NCBI GenBank assembly: GCA_937896295.1
Contig: CALBME010000014.1
Coordinates: 1 to 5,316, forward strand
Origin: an uncultured Micavibrio sp.
GTDB lineage: Bacteria; Pseudomonadota; Alphaproteobacteria; Micavibrionales; UBA1664
Length of the DNA: 5,316 nt
Direction of reading: 5' to 3'
Shown here: in pieces, positions 5,276 to 5,316 of the stretch
Layout of the letters: the number at the start of each line of letters is the position of its first letter
Numbering within the stretch: the first letter of the stretch is position 1
Program-made: the position numbers and the translations under genes
Notes under the pieces: model-generated
What the model was told of the DNA's origin: nothing
The model's database searches: none
Seen by the model: the letters and a program-made list of their open reading frames with translations, nothing else

Positions 5276-5316
5276 ATGGAAGTAATCCTGCTCGAACGTA
5301 TTGCCCGCCTCGGTGG
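5276..5316 (+). CDS. rplI: 50S ribosomal protein L9, N-terminal fragment
   Basis: Only 13 codons are in the window, reading MEVILLERIARLG, which matches the start of L9 (MxVILLExVxxLG), a large-subunit protein with an N-terminal rRNA-binding domain. It follows rpsR by 11 nt; AGGAG at 5263-5267 overlaps the rpsR stop TAG and lies 8 nt before the ATG. The rpsF-rpsR-rplI order is the standard one, which makes the call secure although the gene is cut by the right edge. Confidence 0.93.
   Translation, partial: MEVILLERIARLG

Overview
The window is chromosomal core-gene DNA, most likely from an alphaproteobacterium. The basis is protein character (the FabI start GLMQGKRGLIMGVAN, the FabD segment CESANDNAPGQVVISG, the S18 segment KTCPFSGENA) and the gene order, in which a fatty-acid synthesis cluster faces rpsF-rpsR-rplI. 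Base composition is moderately GC-rich throughout, and I see no sign of a mobile element, CRISPR array, tRNA or rRNA. I cannot place it to genus.

Two transcription units diverge from an intergenic region of about 180 bp (roughly 4454-4632). Leftward, on the minus strand, are fabD (malonyl-CoA:ACP transacylase), fabG (3-ketoacyl-ACP reductase), a HAD-family phosphatase, acpP (acyl carrier protein), fabF (3-ketoacyl-ACP synthase II) and the first 73 codons of fabI (enoyl-ACP reductase), which runs off the left edge. Rightward, on the plus strand, are rpsF (S6), rpsR (S18) and the first 13 codons of rplI (L9), which runs off the right edge.

The leftward genes supply almost a whole type II fatty-acid elongation cycle. 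FabD loads malonyl onto AcpP, FabF condenses it with the acyl chain, FabG reduces the ketoacyl-ACP and FabI reduces the enoyl-ACP. Only the dehydratase (FabZ or FabA) and the priming synthase (FabH) are not seen. The cluster seems to be divided by RNA signals: a strong intrinsic terminator lies between acpP and fabF, and one or two terminator-like hairpins lie between fabF and fabI. This would allow acpP to be made in excess of the enzymes. The HAD phosphatase between fabG and acpP is the one gene whose link to the pathway is not obvious.

The rightward ribosomal-protein unit has a short leader that folds into the architecture described for the S6:S18 complex-binding motif. A stem pairs with the rpsF Shine-Dalgarno sequence, a hairpin sits on top, and a bulge presents CCG directly beside the stem. 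This suggests translational autoregulation of the operon by S6:S18. I found no evidence for a wholly new system. The most useful observations are this leader, the internal terminators, the HAD insertion, the fabD start choice and the Arg/Gly-rich N-terminal extension of S18.
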